Shown here one piece after another: positions 7,303 through 15,455 of a DNA stretch of 43,486 nt (positions are counted from its first letter, which is position 1; the number at the start of each line of letters is the position of its first letter). The DNA is from JBBPZK01 sp965219175 (GTDB lineage Bacteria > Actinomycetota > Rubrobacteria > Rubrobacterales > Rubrobacteraceae), in the NCBI GenBank assembly GCA_965219175.1, contig CBDCNI010000004.1:1-43486 (forward strand). The letters are read 5' to 3'. Made by a program: the position numbers and the translations under genes. Under the pieces are notes generated by a model. That model did not search any database, was not told where the DNA came from, and saw only the letters and a list, made by a program, of their open reading frames with translations.

Positions 7303-8943
7303 GTGATTAGAGTAGGATACTCACGAATAGTCCTCGTCGCTTTGGTAGCTTCATTGGCGGTGCTACTAGCCTTCGCCACCATGCCAAAAACTTCTAGGGC
7401 GCAGGAAGGCCAAATCACAACGAACGAGACTAAAGGTGGTGCTCGTTACGCAACGGGCGAGCTACTGGTTACTCTCAAGGACCAAGCCTCCAGCAATGCT
7501 GTCTCGGCTCTCGGTAACAGAGCCAGAGTCGACACAAAGCCCGTCGCGCCTGATCTGGGCATCGAACTGCTCAAGTTCCCGCAGATAAAGGCCAAGGATA
7601 ACGAACAAAGTCAACAACAATCCCTAGAGGAAGCCAAGCGGAAGCTGGAGCAAGATCCGCTGGTAAAGGACGTTGGCTACAACTACGTAGTCTATCCTCG
7701 CTTTGTTCCAAACGACAAGCTATATAGTCGGCAGTACGCGCCACGGAAGATCCAGGCGCCCCAAGCGTGGAACTCGACGCTCGGAAAAGGTGTGAGGATC
7801 GGCGTGATAGACACCGGCATCCAAGCCAACCACCCCGACCTCGCCGGCAAGGTGGTCGCCCAAAGGGACTTCTATAGCGCAGACGGTACAGCGGAAGATG
7901 GCAAAGCCGAAGACACCATCGGTCACGGCACGCAAGTGTCTGGGATAGCAGCCGCCGACACCAACAACAAGCGAGGGATAGCGGGTATATGTCCTGACTG
8001 CAAACTCGTGGTCGGTAAGTTCATCGGACCTAAAGGCGGTACCATAGCCGACTCGCTCAAAGCGATAAACTTCGCGGTGGATCACGGGGCGAAGGTCCTC
8101 AACCTCTCATACGGCTACATAGGACCGAACTCACCCCAGGAAAAAGCCGTAATAAACCGTGCGTGGAATCGGGGTGTATTCCTCGCCGCGGCCGTCTACG
8201 AAGGCTACCCGGCCGGGCACTACGGTAAACAGGAAGACTGGCCGGCGGCTTACAAAAACGTCATGGCCGTGAGCGCCACTGACAGGAATGATAAGAGAGC
8301 CCCTTTCGCGAACCATGGCTCCTACATAGACATCACCGCTCCCGGCGTGGACATCCTCTCGACTAACAACTTCGGTTCCTATGACTACAACTATGGTACG
8401 AGCTTCGCGGTCCCGCACGTTACGGGTGTTGCTGGTCTTCTCGCCAGTGAAGGACTGAGCAATAAAGAGATAACGAACAGGATAGAGTCGAGCGCCGTTG
8501 ATCTGGGCAAGAAGGGCAAGGACCCATACTACGGGTATGGTCGCATAGACGCCCTGGCGGCCGTTAGAGGCGCTACTCCCAAGCCTCGACACTGCACCAT
8601 TAAAGGCACCGGAGGCGCCGATATCTTGCGCGGCACCGCTCGTTCCGACGTCATCTGTGGCTTCGGCGGCAACGATATCATCAGCGGCAGCGGTGGTAAT
8701 GACACCATATATGGTGATGGAGGCAACGACGTCTTGAACGGAGGCTCGGGAGACGACCGCATCATTGGTGGATCCGGCAAGGACGTGATGAATGGCGGCA
8801 CCGGTCGAGATCGTCTTCACGGTGGGGGCGGTAGCGACGTGTTGAATGTTCGTGACGGAAGAGGCGGTGACCTCGCCGACGGTGGCACCGATAGGGATGT
8901 CTGCTCGGCGGATCCAAAGGACAAAGTAGTACGATGCCCGTAG
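7303..8943 (+). CDS. Secreted S8 subtilase with RTX repeats and altered oxyanion hole
   Basis: This is a 546-residue exported serine protease homologue. A signal peptide (MIRVGYSRIVLVALVASLAV, cut near SRAQ) is followed by an I9-like propeptide (YATGELLVTLKD to about 130). The S8 domain has Asp170 (GVIDTGIQANHPDL), His208 (IGHGTQVSGIA) and Ser367 (GTSFAVPHVTG). The motif normally reading AAAGNEG, which supplies the oxyanion-hole Asn, reads AAAVYEG at 296-301, so Asn is replaced by Tyr299. The tail from about 435 holds about seven GGxGxD nonapeptides (GGNDIISGSG, GGNDTIYGDG and others), calcium-binding RTX repeats related to the 2955-3293 protein. GTG 7303 follows GAAAGGGA. It may process exported protein, possibly the bacteriocin-like precursor, but the Tyr substitution makes full activity doubtful. 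Confidence 0.9.
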   Translation: MIRVGYSRIVLVALVASLAVLLAFATMPKTSRAQEGQITTNETKGGARYATGELLVTLKDQASSNAVSALGNRARVDTKPVAPDLGIELLKFPQIKAKDNEQSQQQSLEEAKRKLEQDPLVKDVGYNYVVYPRFVPNDKLYSRQYAPRKIQAPQAWNSTLGKGVRIGVIDTGIQANHPDLAGKVVAQRDFYSADGTAEDGKAEDTIGHGTQVSGIAAADTNNKRGIAGICPDCKLVVGKFIGPKGGTIADSLKAINFAVDHGAKVLNLSYGYIGPNSPQEKAVINRAWNRGVFLAAAVYEGYPAGHYGKQEDWPAAYKNVMAVSATDRNDKRAPFANHGSYIDITAPGVDILSTNNFGSYDYNYGTSFAVPHVTGVAGLLASEGLSNKEITNRIESSAVDLGKKGKDPYYGYGRIDALAAVRGATPKPRHCTIKGTGGADILRGTARSDVICGFGGNDIISGSGGNDTIYGDGGNDVLNGGSGDDRIIGGSGKDVMNGGTGRDRLHGGGGSDVLNVRDGRGGDLADGGTDRDVCSADPKDKVVRCP

Positions 8944-9374
8944 ATGTCCTCATGAGGTGACAGTCACGGCCACGAAATTGCCACTCAGTCTTGAGCTGCG
9001 TTCACTGCTAGCAGAGACCAGCTTCCCAACAGAACGATCTCTTCGGAACCTGAACAGCCTGGGATGATCTTCAGTTTCCGCCACGGGCCTCTTCCCGGAA
9101 ACCGAGTGTCCATTTCCTCCCATGTCCATCAAACTGGTTCACCCCTTGTTTTCACCTTGAATTCGTACCTTCCCGAACGCGAATGGTACGCTTGCGGGCA
9201 AGGCTTGACATGACCTATATTCACCACACTTCCGAGCTATTTGCAGCGGTTTCGTCGGCCTGACATCGAAAGCGCAACGATGGCATGCGACCTCGCTGAG
9301 GTTCACGATACGGATGGGGGATGGTTGGCGGAAAGACGAGGGGTGGTTGGGGCGTAGCCGTTGGGTAACGGCAC
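8944..9374. other. Gene-free gap between the subtilase and the transfer block
   Basis: No convincing gene is seen on either strand in these 431 bases. A 10-bp palindrome CCTCATGAGG (8948-8957) lies just after the subtilase stop. A hairpin GCCGTT-GGGT-AACGGC (9357-9372) lies immediately beyond the minus-strand replication-relaxation gene and may end its transcript, although it lacks a U-run. Both flanking genes point towards this gap, so it is a convergent intergenic region. Confidence 0.5.
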
Positions 9375-10118
9375 TTACCGAGGGACGGCAACGGCCCGCC
9401 GGGCAAGGTGGGCGACGACCTCCTCCAGGCTGCCGGCGACGGTCGGCATTTCGTGCCGGCGCCCGGCTTCCAGAGCGTGCCGCGCGTCCCTTTCGGCGTC
9501 GCAGGCGAAGAGGACCTCGGCCACGCTCCCGGCCAACCCGGCGTACCGGACGTACGTGCCGTAGCGCGACATCTTGGCCTCGAACGCCTCGGGGGCCTGC
9601 TTTGCCCTCCGGGTCTCGCGCTCGATGAAGAAGCGGTGTCCGGCGAAGCGGATCTCAGCGTCGGGCTGGTGTTGGCGGCGTTCGCCGGCGAACTCGTAGC
9701 GCTCGGTGGCGCGGGGCTCGTCCACCCACTCCCAGGCGGGGTACCGGCCGAGGCCTTCGTCGAGGGCGTATGAAGCCTCGACGAAGAGGTCGTTGGTGTC
9801 GACGAGGTGAGGTAGGCGGCCCTTGGGCCACGTCCGGTGTCTCTCCCCCGCCTTGCCCGTTGCCTCCGCCTCGCGCTCGAAAGCGCGTTTGGAGAGCCTC
9901 CACAGGATCTCGCTCGGTTCCCCGCCGCGCGCGAGCACCAGGTTGACGACGAGTCCTTTCTTGCGCAGCCGGTACATGCGGTGCTTGGCGGTGTTGAGGG
10001 CGTCGAAGTACATGCGCGCTATCTGCCTCGTGGTCAGGCCGGGCGCGAAGAAGAGATCTTGCAGGATAGCTTCGTCGCGTTCGGTCACCATGCCGCTCTT
10101 ACCGACCAGTATGTCCAC
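9375..10118 (-). CDS. Replication-relaxation family protein
   Basis: This 247-residue protein resembles the actinobacterial/Firmicute replication-relaxation family (PF13814) found next to conjugation genes. The N-terminus carries a winged-helix-like segment: ERDEAILQDLFFAPGLTTRQIARMYF then a basic helix NTAKHRMYRLRKKGLV. The middle has the family's restriction-fold-like pattern, HQPDAEIRFAGHRFFIERET, with Asp and Glu in the spacing of a nuclease core. Family members are thought to act in plasmid replication or relaxation; the biochemistry is not firmly known. Start GTG 10118 is chosen because GGGAGGGAGG lies six bases upstream; GTG 10136 is an alternative. It overlaps the end of the small membrane gene, so this is the distal member of a coupled minus-strand operon. 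Confidence 0.75.
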   Translation of the reverse strand: MDILVGKSGMVTERDEAILQDLFFAPGLTTRQIARMYFDALNTAKHRMYRLRKKGLVVNLVLARGGEPSEILWRLSKRAFEREAEATGKAGERHRTWPKGRLPHLVDTNDLFVEASYALDEGLGRYPAWEWVDEPRATERYEFAGERRQHQPDAEIRFAGHRFFIERETRRAKQAPEAFEAKMSRYGTYVRYAGLAGSVAEVLFACDAERDARHALEAGRRHEMPTVAGSLEEVVAHLARRAVAVPR

Positions 10119-10665
10119 GGTCTCCCTCCCTCCCACCTACATAACCCACGCCCAGGTGCTTCGCGAGTGCTCTCCGGCGGCGGCCGGTCACTCGCCACGC
10201 GAGCAGGGCGGCCAACGATCCGCTCGCGAGCGCCACGGCTAGCTGGTGCCGGACCAGGACCCCAAAGGCCCGGACCTCGACACTGCCTGGCTGTAGCTGG
10301 GTACCCATCCAGCCGAGGGCGAGCAAGGCGAGCGAAGCACAGACCAGGAACGCCGCAGCCAGGAGGACCGCCTCCGCGGTGGTCGCCAGGGCTCTCGTCG
10401 GAGGGCGTACCCGGAGCTTCGCTCTGAATACTTGGGGTTTCCATCCCTCGGGAATCGGACCGTCGTCCAGCCAGGAGAGGCGGGCGTCGTCCGGGTCCGA
10501 CAGCGAGGTTCCGCCCGCGATGTGTCCGATATGCTCGGGGGCGCTATCCTCCGGGAGGGCGTCGGGTTGGGCCAGCGGCGCCGGGTTGGGCTCGTCCAGA
10601 GGCCTCTGGTGGAGCTTATCCTTCCTCCGGGGTTGGAGAGGCCCGGGCTCACTGTTGGGGCTCAT
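10099..10665 (-). CDS. Small membrane protein of the transfer operon
   Basis: This is a 188-residue protein with a long Pro-rich, charged N-terminal half (residues 1-90), followed by two membrane segments (AVLLAAAFLVCASLALLALG and QLAVALASGSLAALLAWRV) and a basic tail. The ATG at 10665 overlaps the stop of the coupling ATPase (ATGA), which fixes the start; the longer frame upstream lies inside the ATPase gene. Small membrane partners of this shape often accompany coupling proteins, but I recognise no family. The 3' end overlaps the next gene by 20 bases. Confidence 0.7.
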   Translation of the reverse strand: MSPNSEPGPLQPRRKDKLHQRPLDEPNPAPLAQPDALPEDSAPEHIGHIAGGTSLSDPDDARLSWLDDGPIPEGWKPQVFRAKLRVRPPTRALATTAEAVLLAAAFLVCASLALLALGWMGTQLQPGSVEVRAFGVLVRHQLAVALASGSLAALLAWRVTGRRRRALAKHLGVGYVGGREGDRGHTGR

Positions 10666-12269
10666 CTTGGCTCTCTCCGGCGCCTTGCTCGCCGGGCGGC
10701 GGGCGTGCGTTGGAGCACGGCCGACGAGGAGGGTTTGGGCGCCGCGATCTTCATGGAGGGCTGGGGGTTGCCCCGGCGCACCAAGGCGGCGAGCCATCTG
10801 CCTCTCGGGAGCCTGCGGATCTCCTCTCGCGAGCGGCTTGGCATCTCCTCCATGCGCTTGCCCCTTGAGACCTGGCTCCGGCCGTAGGGTCCCGTGGTGC
10901 GGCGCACGTCCTTAAGCTCCCGGTCTTCGTAGCCGAGCGCCTGTTGGGCCCAGAGCAGGTCGCTCGGCCCGAGCCCGCCGGACACGAAGAGATTGCGCCC
11001 GTTTGATTCGAGGGTGCCAAGGAGTACGTCCGGCAGGCGGGAGCGGCCCTGGTAGGCCATCGTGACGCTGACGTTGTGCTTTCGAATCAGGGAGATCCAG
11101 TCAGCGGAACGATCGGCGGCGACCGGCTCGCGCCCGATAAGGGTCGGGAACTCGTCGAGGGAGGCGACGAGCGGCGGGGCGTTATCTGGGTCACGGATCA
11201 GGGTGACCTCCTGGAACTGCTGGAAAGCGAGGGCGGCGGCCAGTCTGGCCGGGCCGGAGCCCATCGCCTCTATGGGGAACCTGAGAACGACCACGCCGCC
11301 GACTCCGGAGTTGATCGCCTCGTCCAGATCCAGGAGTTTGTCGCGGGGTTTCGGGCATAGGGTCCGGCGCGCCGCCTGAGTGCCCAGCAGCTCTCTGAGG
11401 CAGTTGGAGATGTTGCTCAGGTTCTTGTGGGTGGTTTCGTTTGACCAGACGAGGCTCTGGTTCACCCACGAGCCGAGGCGGCGGTCCAGGAAGGGCGCGG
11501 TGGCGCGCAAGGCGCCGTCCTCGCTCTTTCTCGCGCCCACGACTTGTCGGTAGAACCCGCGATCTCCCACGAGTAGTTCGAGAAGGGCCAGGTCGGCCTC
11601 GCGACCGATGTGCTCGGCGTAGCGCCGGGCTATGGTCACGTAATCGCGCACCAGTACGGCGGACATCGGTCCGTAGTAGTCGTGGCTGGAGAATGCCCGG
11701 ATGGCGCTGGCGATCCGCTCGGCCACTAGCTCGGTGTCTTCCCCGGCCAGGGGGTTGTAGCATAGGGACTCGGTCTCCAGGGCGTCACAGTAGTATACGG
11801 GTAATCCGAGCGCCCTCGCGTACTGGACGCAAGCCCTTGAGAGATCTCCGAAGATCTCGAGCACGAACACTTTGTGCAAGGCGCGAAGGTCCTGCTCGAT
11901 CCAGGGTTTCATGAGCGAGGTCTTGGCGGAGCCCGTGGGGCCGAGGATCTGAACGTGCAACAGCCGATCCTTCCACGGCAGCACGACCGGCCGCCGGACG
12001 ATCGCGTTGCCGACTTGTTCCCGCCGGTGGCCGACGACGAGGTCGCCCGGCATTCCGAACAAGGCCCTTTTGGCGCCGTTGTAGGCGGCCGAGCCCATCA
12101 TGGTCCCCGTCAGTCCGGCGCCGGCGGTCCCAGCGAATGCCGCGACCGCTAGCCCAGGATCGTTGGCGGCGGCGGACCAGAGTCCGGGTAGGTGCTCGGT
12201 TGTCCGGAGCGCCCATTCGCTCACTCGCGCGGGGTCGAACGGAATCTGTGCGGGTCCGGGATTTTGCAT
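10662..12269 (-). CDS. Conjugative coupling ATPase (VirD4/TraD/TraG-like T4CP)
   Basis: This 535-residue ATPase is the type that delivers relaxase-bound DNA to a type IV secretion channel. A short hydrophobic N-terminal region (GLAVAAFAGTAGAGLTGTMM) may anchor it. Walker A is LGPTGSAKTSLM near 112, with Ala where most family members have Gly before Lys. Walker B is VASLDEFPTLIG near 380, followed by VSVTMAYQGRSRLPDVL, the usual T4CP sensor stretch. The C-terminus is short and strongly basic (PAARRARRRREPR). ATG 12269 is preferred over TTG 12275 for its spacing from AGGAG. No relaxase or VirB genes are visible in the window, so only part of a transfer system is present here. Confidence 0.88.
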   Translation of the reverse strand: MQNPGPAQIPFDPARVSEWALRTTEHLPGLWSAAANDPGLAVAAFAGTAGAGLTGTMMGSAAYNGAKRALFGMPGDLVVGHRREQVGNAIVRRPVVLPWKDRLLHVQILGPTGSAKTSLMKPWIEQDLRALHKVFVLEIFGDLSRACVQYARALGLPVYYCDALETESLCYNPLAGEDTELVAERIASAIRAFSSHDYYGPMSAVLVRDYVTIARRYAEHIGREADLALLELLVGDRGFYRQVVGARKSEDGALRATAPFLDRRLGSWVNQSLVWSNETTHKNLSNISNCLRELLGTQAARRTLCPKPRDKLLDLDEAINSGVGGVVVLRFPIEAMGSGPARLAAALAFQQFQEVTLIRDPDNAPPLVASLDEFPTLIGREPVAADRSADWISLIRKHNVSVTMAYQGRSRLPDVLLGTLESNGRNLFVSGGLGPSDLLWAQQALGYEDRELKDVRRTTGPYGRSQVSRGKRMEEMPSRSREEIRRLPRGRWLAALVRRGNPQPSMKIAAPKPSSSAVLQRTPAARRARRRREPR

Positions 12270-12329
12270 GGGCAAACTCTCCTTTCGTGAAGTACGGATG
12301 TGCCGTAATGATCCCTTCGTGGGCGTGGG

Positions 12330-12381
12330 GTGAGACTGGAGGCGAAGGCCTGAATCCGCCGCGACCTGCCTCCGGTCTCAC
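12330..12381 (-). terminator. 14-bp stem hairpin between two minus-strand genes
   Basis: GTGAGACTGGAGGC (12330) and GCCTCCGGTCTCAC (12368) form a 14-bp stem with one mismatch and a 24-base loop. One arm includes the stop codon of the upstream gene. There is no U-run, as is common for actinobacterial terminators. It may terminate, or process and protect mRNA between the two genes. Confidence 0.5.
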
Positions 12382-13421
12382 GATCGCGGGATGTATTCGT
12401 GTCTCCGCTGCTCAGCACGCAGGTGGCTGATCGTCCGCGCGAGGTCCTGGATAGGTACCGCCCGCGCTCTCTGGAGGGCCTCGTGGGCCTCTTGGCGTCT
12501 CTCCGTGAGCTGGTGCTTTAGGTCGGCCTTGCGCCGCTCGGGTATCACTGGATCGTGCAGTCTTGATTCGAGCTCCGCGCACCTCCGCTGCAGGTGATCC
12601 GCGTATCCTATCGTTATCGCGATGTCGTCCACGTCGTCTCGGCCCAAGGTCGGTACGGGAGTTTCGCCGAGATCCTTTTCTACCGCCTGGTCTCCCAGCC
12701 TATTGGATACACGGGGGCAATCAGTGAAGTTAGCGATCCCAACTTCAGGTGCGCACAGGATCCCCTGGCTGTACATGGCTCGTTCCAGATTTTCCGCATA
12801 GTCCAGAGCCTCGCTGGCGAAGTCGAAATACGCCTGTCCTTTTTCGCGACCAATGCCACTTCGAAACTCTCTGAGGTCGGCGTCTTCCGGGATCGGGTAC
12901 GCTTCGCGTATCTCTTCCATGACGAGATCGGAGATGTAGGAAATCTTTTCGTGGAAGTTAGGCACCACGTAGTACTGGGAGGCCTTAATCCACGTCCACC
13001 ATTCGACCCTAGGCCGTACAGTCCTTCGACCTGGAAAAAGAAGATTTCGCGCCCACCGGTACAGGCCTCGTAGCGCAGACCGTACACTGCCTGGCGGCCT
13101 GCGAGATGGCGGACCACAGACTACTATGTACCGTACTCCCTGGGCGTTTTCTACTACTACCGCGCCGGTTATGCCGCGCCGCCGCAGGATCTCCGTCCCG
13201 AGCGAACTGTATCCATTCATGTGCTCGAGCACATCTGAGATCTGGTGTGGGTCCTCTCCTCTGCGCGGTGACGCCTCATACTTATTCATCACTTTTGCAA
13301 CGGCCCAGGCCATTACTTCGGCATCGGTGGATCCCGCATCTTCCATCCGATTTCTCCATGGGCTCGATAAGACTTGTTTCATGTTTCTTCCGAGCATAGT
13401 GCTAAAATCTTTCACCTGCAA
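12378..13421 (-). CDS. Unknown plasmid protein with C-terminal coiled coil
   Basis: This 347-residue soluble protein belongs to no family I recognise. TTG 13421 is the likely start because AAGGAGG lies seven bases before it. Visible features are a mixed alpha/beta N-terminal half with a hydrophobic strand pair (GITGAVVVENAQGVRYIVVCG), a basic patch with Trp residues (RVEWWTWIKASQYYVV), and a helical C-terminal third rich in Glu, Arg and Gln that is likely coiled coil (from about 270, HLQRRCAELESRL onward). It sits directly upstream of the coupling ATPase on the same strand, so a role in transfer or partition is possible. Composition is slightly lower in GC than the ATPase. Confidence 0.65.
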   Translation of the reverse strand: MQVKDFSTMLGRNMKQVLSSPWRNRMEDAGSTDAEVMAWAVAKVMNKYEASPRRGEDPHQISDVLEHMNGYSSLGTEILRRRGITGAVVVENAQGVRYIVVCGPPSRRPPGSVRSALRGLYRWARNLLFPGRRTVRPRVEWWTWIKASQYYVVPNFHEKISYISDLVMEEIREAYPIPEDADLREFRSGIGREKGQAYFDFASEALDYAENLERAMYSQGILCAPEVGIANFTDCPRVSNRLGDQAVEKDLGETPVPTLGRDDVDDIAITIGYADHLQRRCAELESRLHDPVIPERRKADLKHQLTERRQEAHEALQRARAVPIQDLARTISHLRAEQRRHEYIPRS

Positions 13422-13553
13422 GGCGTAACCTCCTTGTGGTATGCGTTGGGTGCGGTCCGGGTTGTCGGAAAACAGTTATCGGGCCGCCCCATCTACTTAC
13501 ACTTACGTTTTCCTAGTTGAGCTTCCTATCATTATCTGTAGATATTTCCTCCT

Positions 13554-14339
13554 TTATCTTCTTCTTATGTTTTCAGTTTCCCTTCCACGCTCTTTCTGTG
13601 CTGCCTCGATGTCTTCCTCCCTAAGGAAAACGTGGGGCCCTACACGCACCACATGTCGCATCTGGCCTCGCTGTATCCGCAAGGCGACCCCTCGCGGGGT
13701 CATACTGAGCCTACGGGCTGCTTCGGATTGAGAGACCAGACTTCCGAGGCTCTTCAAAATTAGAGCCATCAGGGGCGCTATACGCTCGGGTAGCAGATAA
13801 GTAGGCTCATGCACCACTCGGGTCAGGATGGACGGCCACTTGTGGTCTCCCTCTACGCTTTTACCTTCCTCATCAACCGTCTGAAGCACGTCAACTAGAT
13901 CCTCCAGGTAGCGTTCGCCTTCCTCCCACACCTCCGTCTTGACGTTGTAATCGCCCTCCCGCCATCTCATCGGCCTGCCCGTAAGCTGCTTGGCGGGAGC
14001 AAAGAAAGCCTCGAGGATTCGCAGCGCCGTGATCTGACGGTTCTCATCACTCATCTCTTGCTCTCCACGTTCAACGTCCCTCAGAGCCTTCATGTAAGCC
14101 TCAAGACGCGCTGGTTCACGCTGCGTGATCGTGGCCCGGGCATCACCGCTTGCGTAGACGTTCGTCTCTCGTTCTCCGAACGCCCGCTCCTCCAGATCTC
14201 CAGTCTCTAGGACGTCCACGTACATCTGCAGCGCAGTCCATATCGCTCGGTCTAGTGGATCGGAGAGATCGTACGGATTCCCTTCCAATCGACCAGTCCT
14301 GTATAGCTCCACACTACTCAGCGGAAACCCTGCGCCCAA
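13554..14339 (-). CDS. HTH (excisionase/MerR-like) protein, likely autoregulator
   Basis: This 261-residue protein has a C-terminal helix-turn-helix of the excisionase/MerR sort: SQSEAARRLSMTPRGVALRIQRGQM, then VVRVGPHVFLREEDIEAAQ. It ends in a basic tail, GRETENIRRR. The first 170 residues are helical and acidic and match nothing I know. TTG 14339 is the probable start, with AAAGGATC just upstream. A perfect inverted repeat (14354-14369) lies between the start and a TATACT-type -10 on this strand, so the protein may repress itself. It is the first gene of the minus-strand block and divergent from the 14480 gene. Confidence 0.7.
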   Translation of the reverse strand: MGAGFPLSSVELYRTGRLEGNPYDLSDPLDRAIWTALQMYVDVLETGDLEERAFGERETNVYASGDARATITQREPARLEAYMKALRDVERGEQEMSDENRQITALRILEAFFAPAKQLTGRPMRWREGDYNVKTEVWEEGERYLEDLVDVLQTVDEEGKSVEGDHKWPSILTRVVHEPTYLLPERIAPLMALILKSLGSLVSQSEAARRLSMTPRGVALRIQRGQMRHVVRVGPHVFLREEDIEAAQKERGRETENIRRR

Positions 14340-14353
14340 GTTTCGATCCTTTC

Positions 14354-14375
14354 AAAGTCGCTCGACTTTAGTATA
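14354..14375 (-). promoter_or_regulatory. Minus-strand -10 element with adjoining inverted repeat
   Basis: On the minus strand TATACT (plus 14370-14375) is followed at once by AAAGTCG-CT-CGACTTT (14354-14369), a perfect 7-bp inverted repeat where transcription would start. The -35 is poor (TTGTCC at 15-bp spacing). This arrangement fits an autorepressor operator for the HTH gene. The rest of 14376-14479 is AT-rich divergent promoter DNA. Confidence 0.45.
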
Positions 14376-14479
14376 ACATGTTAGCACGTAGGACAAGTTG
14401 TAGATTTTTTCTAAATTAGTTGTATATTTATATTTTACAGAAAATGGGCTAGCGCAATCGAAAGGAGTAGAGGGAGCTC

Positions 14480-15373
14480 GTGGGACATATCTATGACAGA
14501 ATCCGGGAAACGGGCGTACTGAGAATTCCTTCACAGACTCCAAATCCTATGCTTTGGTCCTCAGATGATATGCAGAGAGAGTTGGGTGAATTGCTTTGGC
14601 GCGCCACGGTGATCGACGCGGGATCGGTGGCACGCTACTTTTGGATGGGCAGCGAAGACGATACAGACTTCGGGATCGGAGACTTTCCAAACTTGAGTTC
14701 GCCATTCGAGGTTTTCTTTCTTGAGCAACACAACAGCCAGTTGGCAGAGAACCTAAAGGAAGATTCGCGTCATATAGCCGGGGGGGATAGTGAATTTGTG
14801 GACTATGGAGGACTGTGGTGGGCGGTTGATCTCGCTAGCCCCTACACCGACCGTGACGCACGGATCAGGACTTGGGCGGCGCTGCAAGACGTTCTGGGAG
14901 AAAGAACATACGATGGTACTGTCAGGTGGGGATTGTGGGGTTTTCTTTTCGCATGGTCATCCGCTGAGCAGTTCGTGCATGGACCACAGACTACATGGCT
15001 TCTGCCGATTAAAGACAACGGTTTGGTAGCGATCGACTCCGGAGGCTACGATCCGGCACTCATTTCGATACCACACGGGATCTCGCTAGATCAAGGCGTT
15101 GAACGAGAAAAGCTCGCCGAGACACTAGAAGCTGAGTTACTAACGATGTTATTTGCTTTGTGTACTATCAATTCCCCCCTCTCGGAACTGCGTTTGGTAA
15201 CGGAAACTCGTTACTGTCATTATATTTTGGATATTGAGCTCCTTATCGCGAAGTTAAACAGGCTCGGCAACGCCTCCAAGGCTGGATTGGCACACGCCTT
15301 GCTGGCACGCAGGTCTGACTTTCGAACAGCGAGAGGGCACTCTAATGCCGTGCGACCTGATGCCTCCGCCTAG
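14480..15373 (+). CDS. Unknown protein between the HTH gene and the replication origin
   Basis: This is a 297-residue soluble protein with no family I can name. GTG 14480 is supported by GGAGTAGAGGGAG upstream. The sequence is acidic and rich in Trp and aromatic residues (WWAVDLASPY, WGLWGFLFAWSSAEQFVHG), with a helical C-terminal third. There is no signal peptide, membrane segment or recognisable catalytic motif. GC content is around 50%, lower than the BREX genes, which suggests a different origin. It is transcribed divergently from the HTH protein across an AT-rich gap and ends just before the iteron region, so it could be a plasmid maintenance or cargo gene. Confidence 0.6.
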   Translation: MGHIYDRIRETGVLRIPSQTPNPMLWSSDDMQRELGELLWRATVIDAGSVARYFWMGSEDDTDFGIGDFPNLSSPFEVFFLEQHNSQLAENLKEDSRHIAGGDSEFVDYGGLWWAVDLASPYTDRDARIRTWAALQDVLGERTYDGTVRWGLWGFLFAWSSAEQFVHGPQTTWLLPIKDNGLVAIDSGGYDPALISIPHGISLDQGVEREKLAETLEAELLTMLFALCTINSPLSELRLVTETRYCHYILDIELLIAKLNRLGNASKAGLAHALLARRSDFRTARGHSNAVRPDASA

Positions 15374-15455
15374 ATATCGCCGTTCGTGTGCGCGTGGCCG
15401 CCGTATTCTACGAGAGCAGTGTTTCAGCTGGTTTGCAGGAATAAAGTGGCAGACT

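Noticed and set aside
9200..9235. TTGACA followed by TATATT near 9204
   Set aside because: The elements are only about five bases apart, so they cannot form a -35/-10 promoter.
10666..10797. N-terminal extension of the small transfer membrane protein
   Set aside because: It lies wholly inside the coupling ATPase gene, and ATG 10665 overlaps the ATPase stop as expected of a coupled start.
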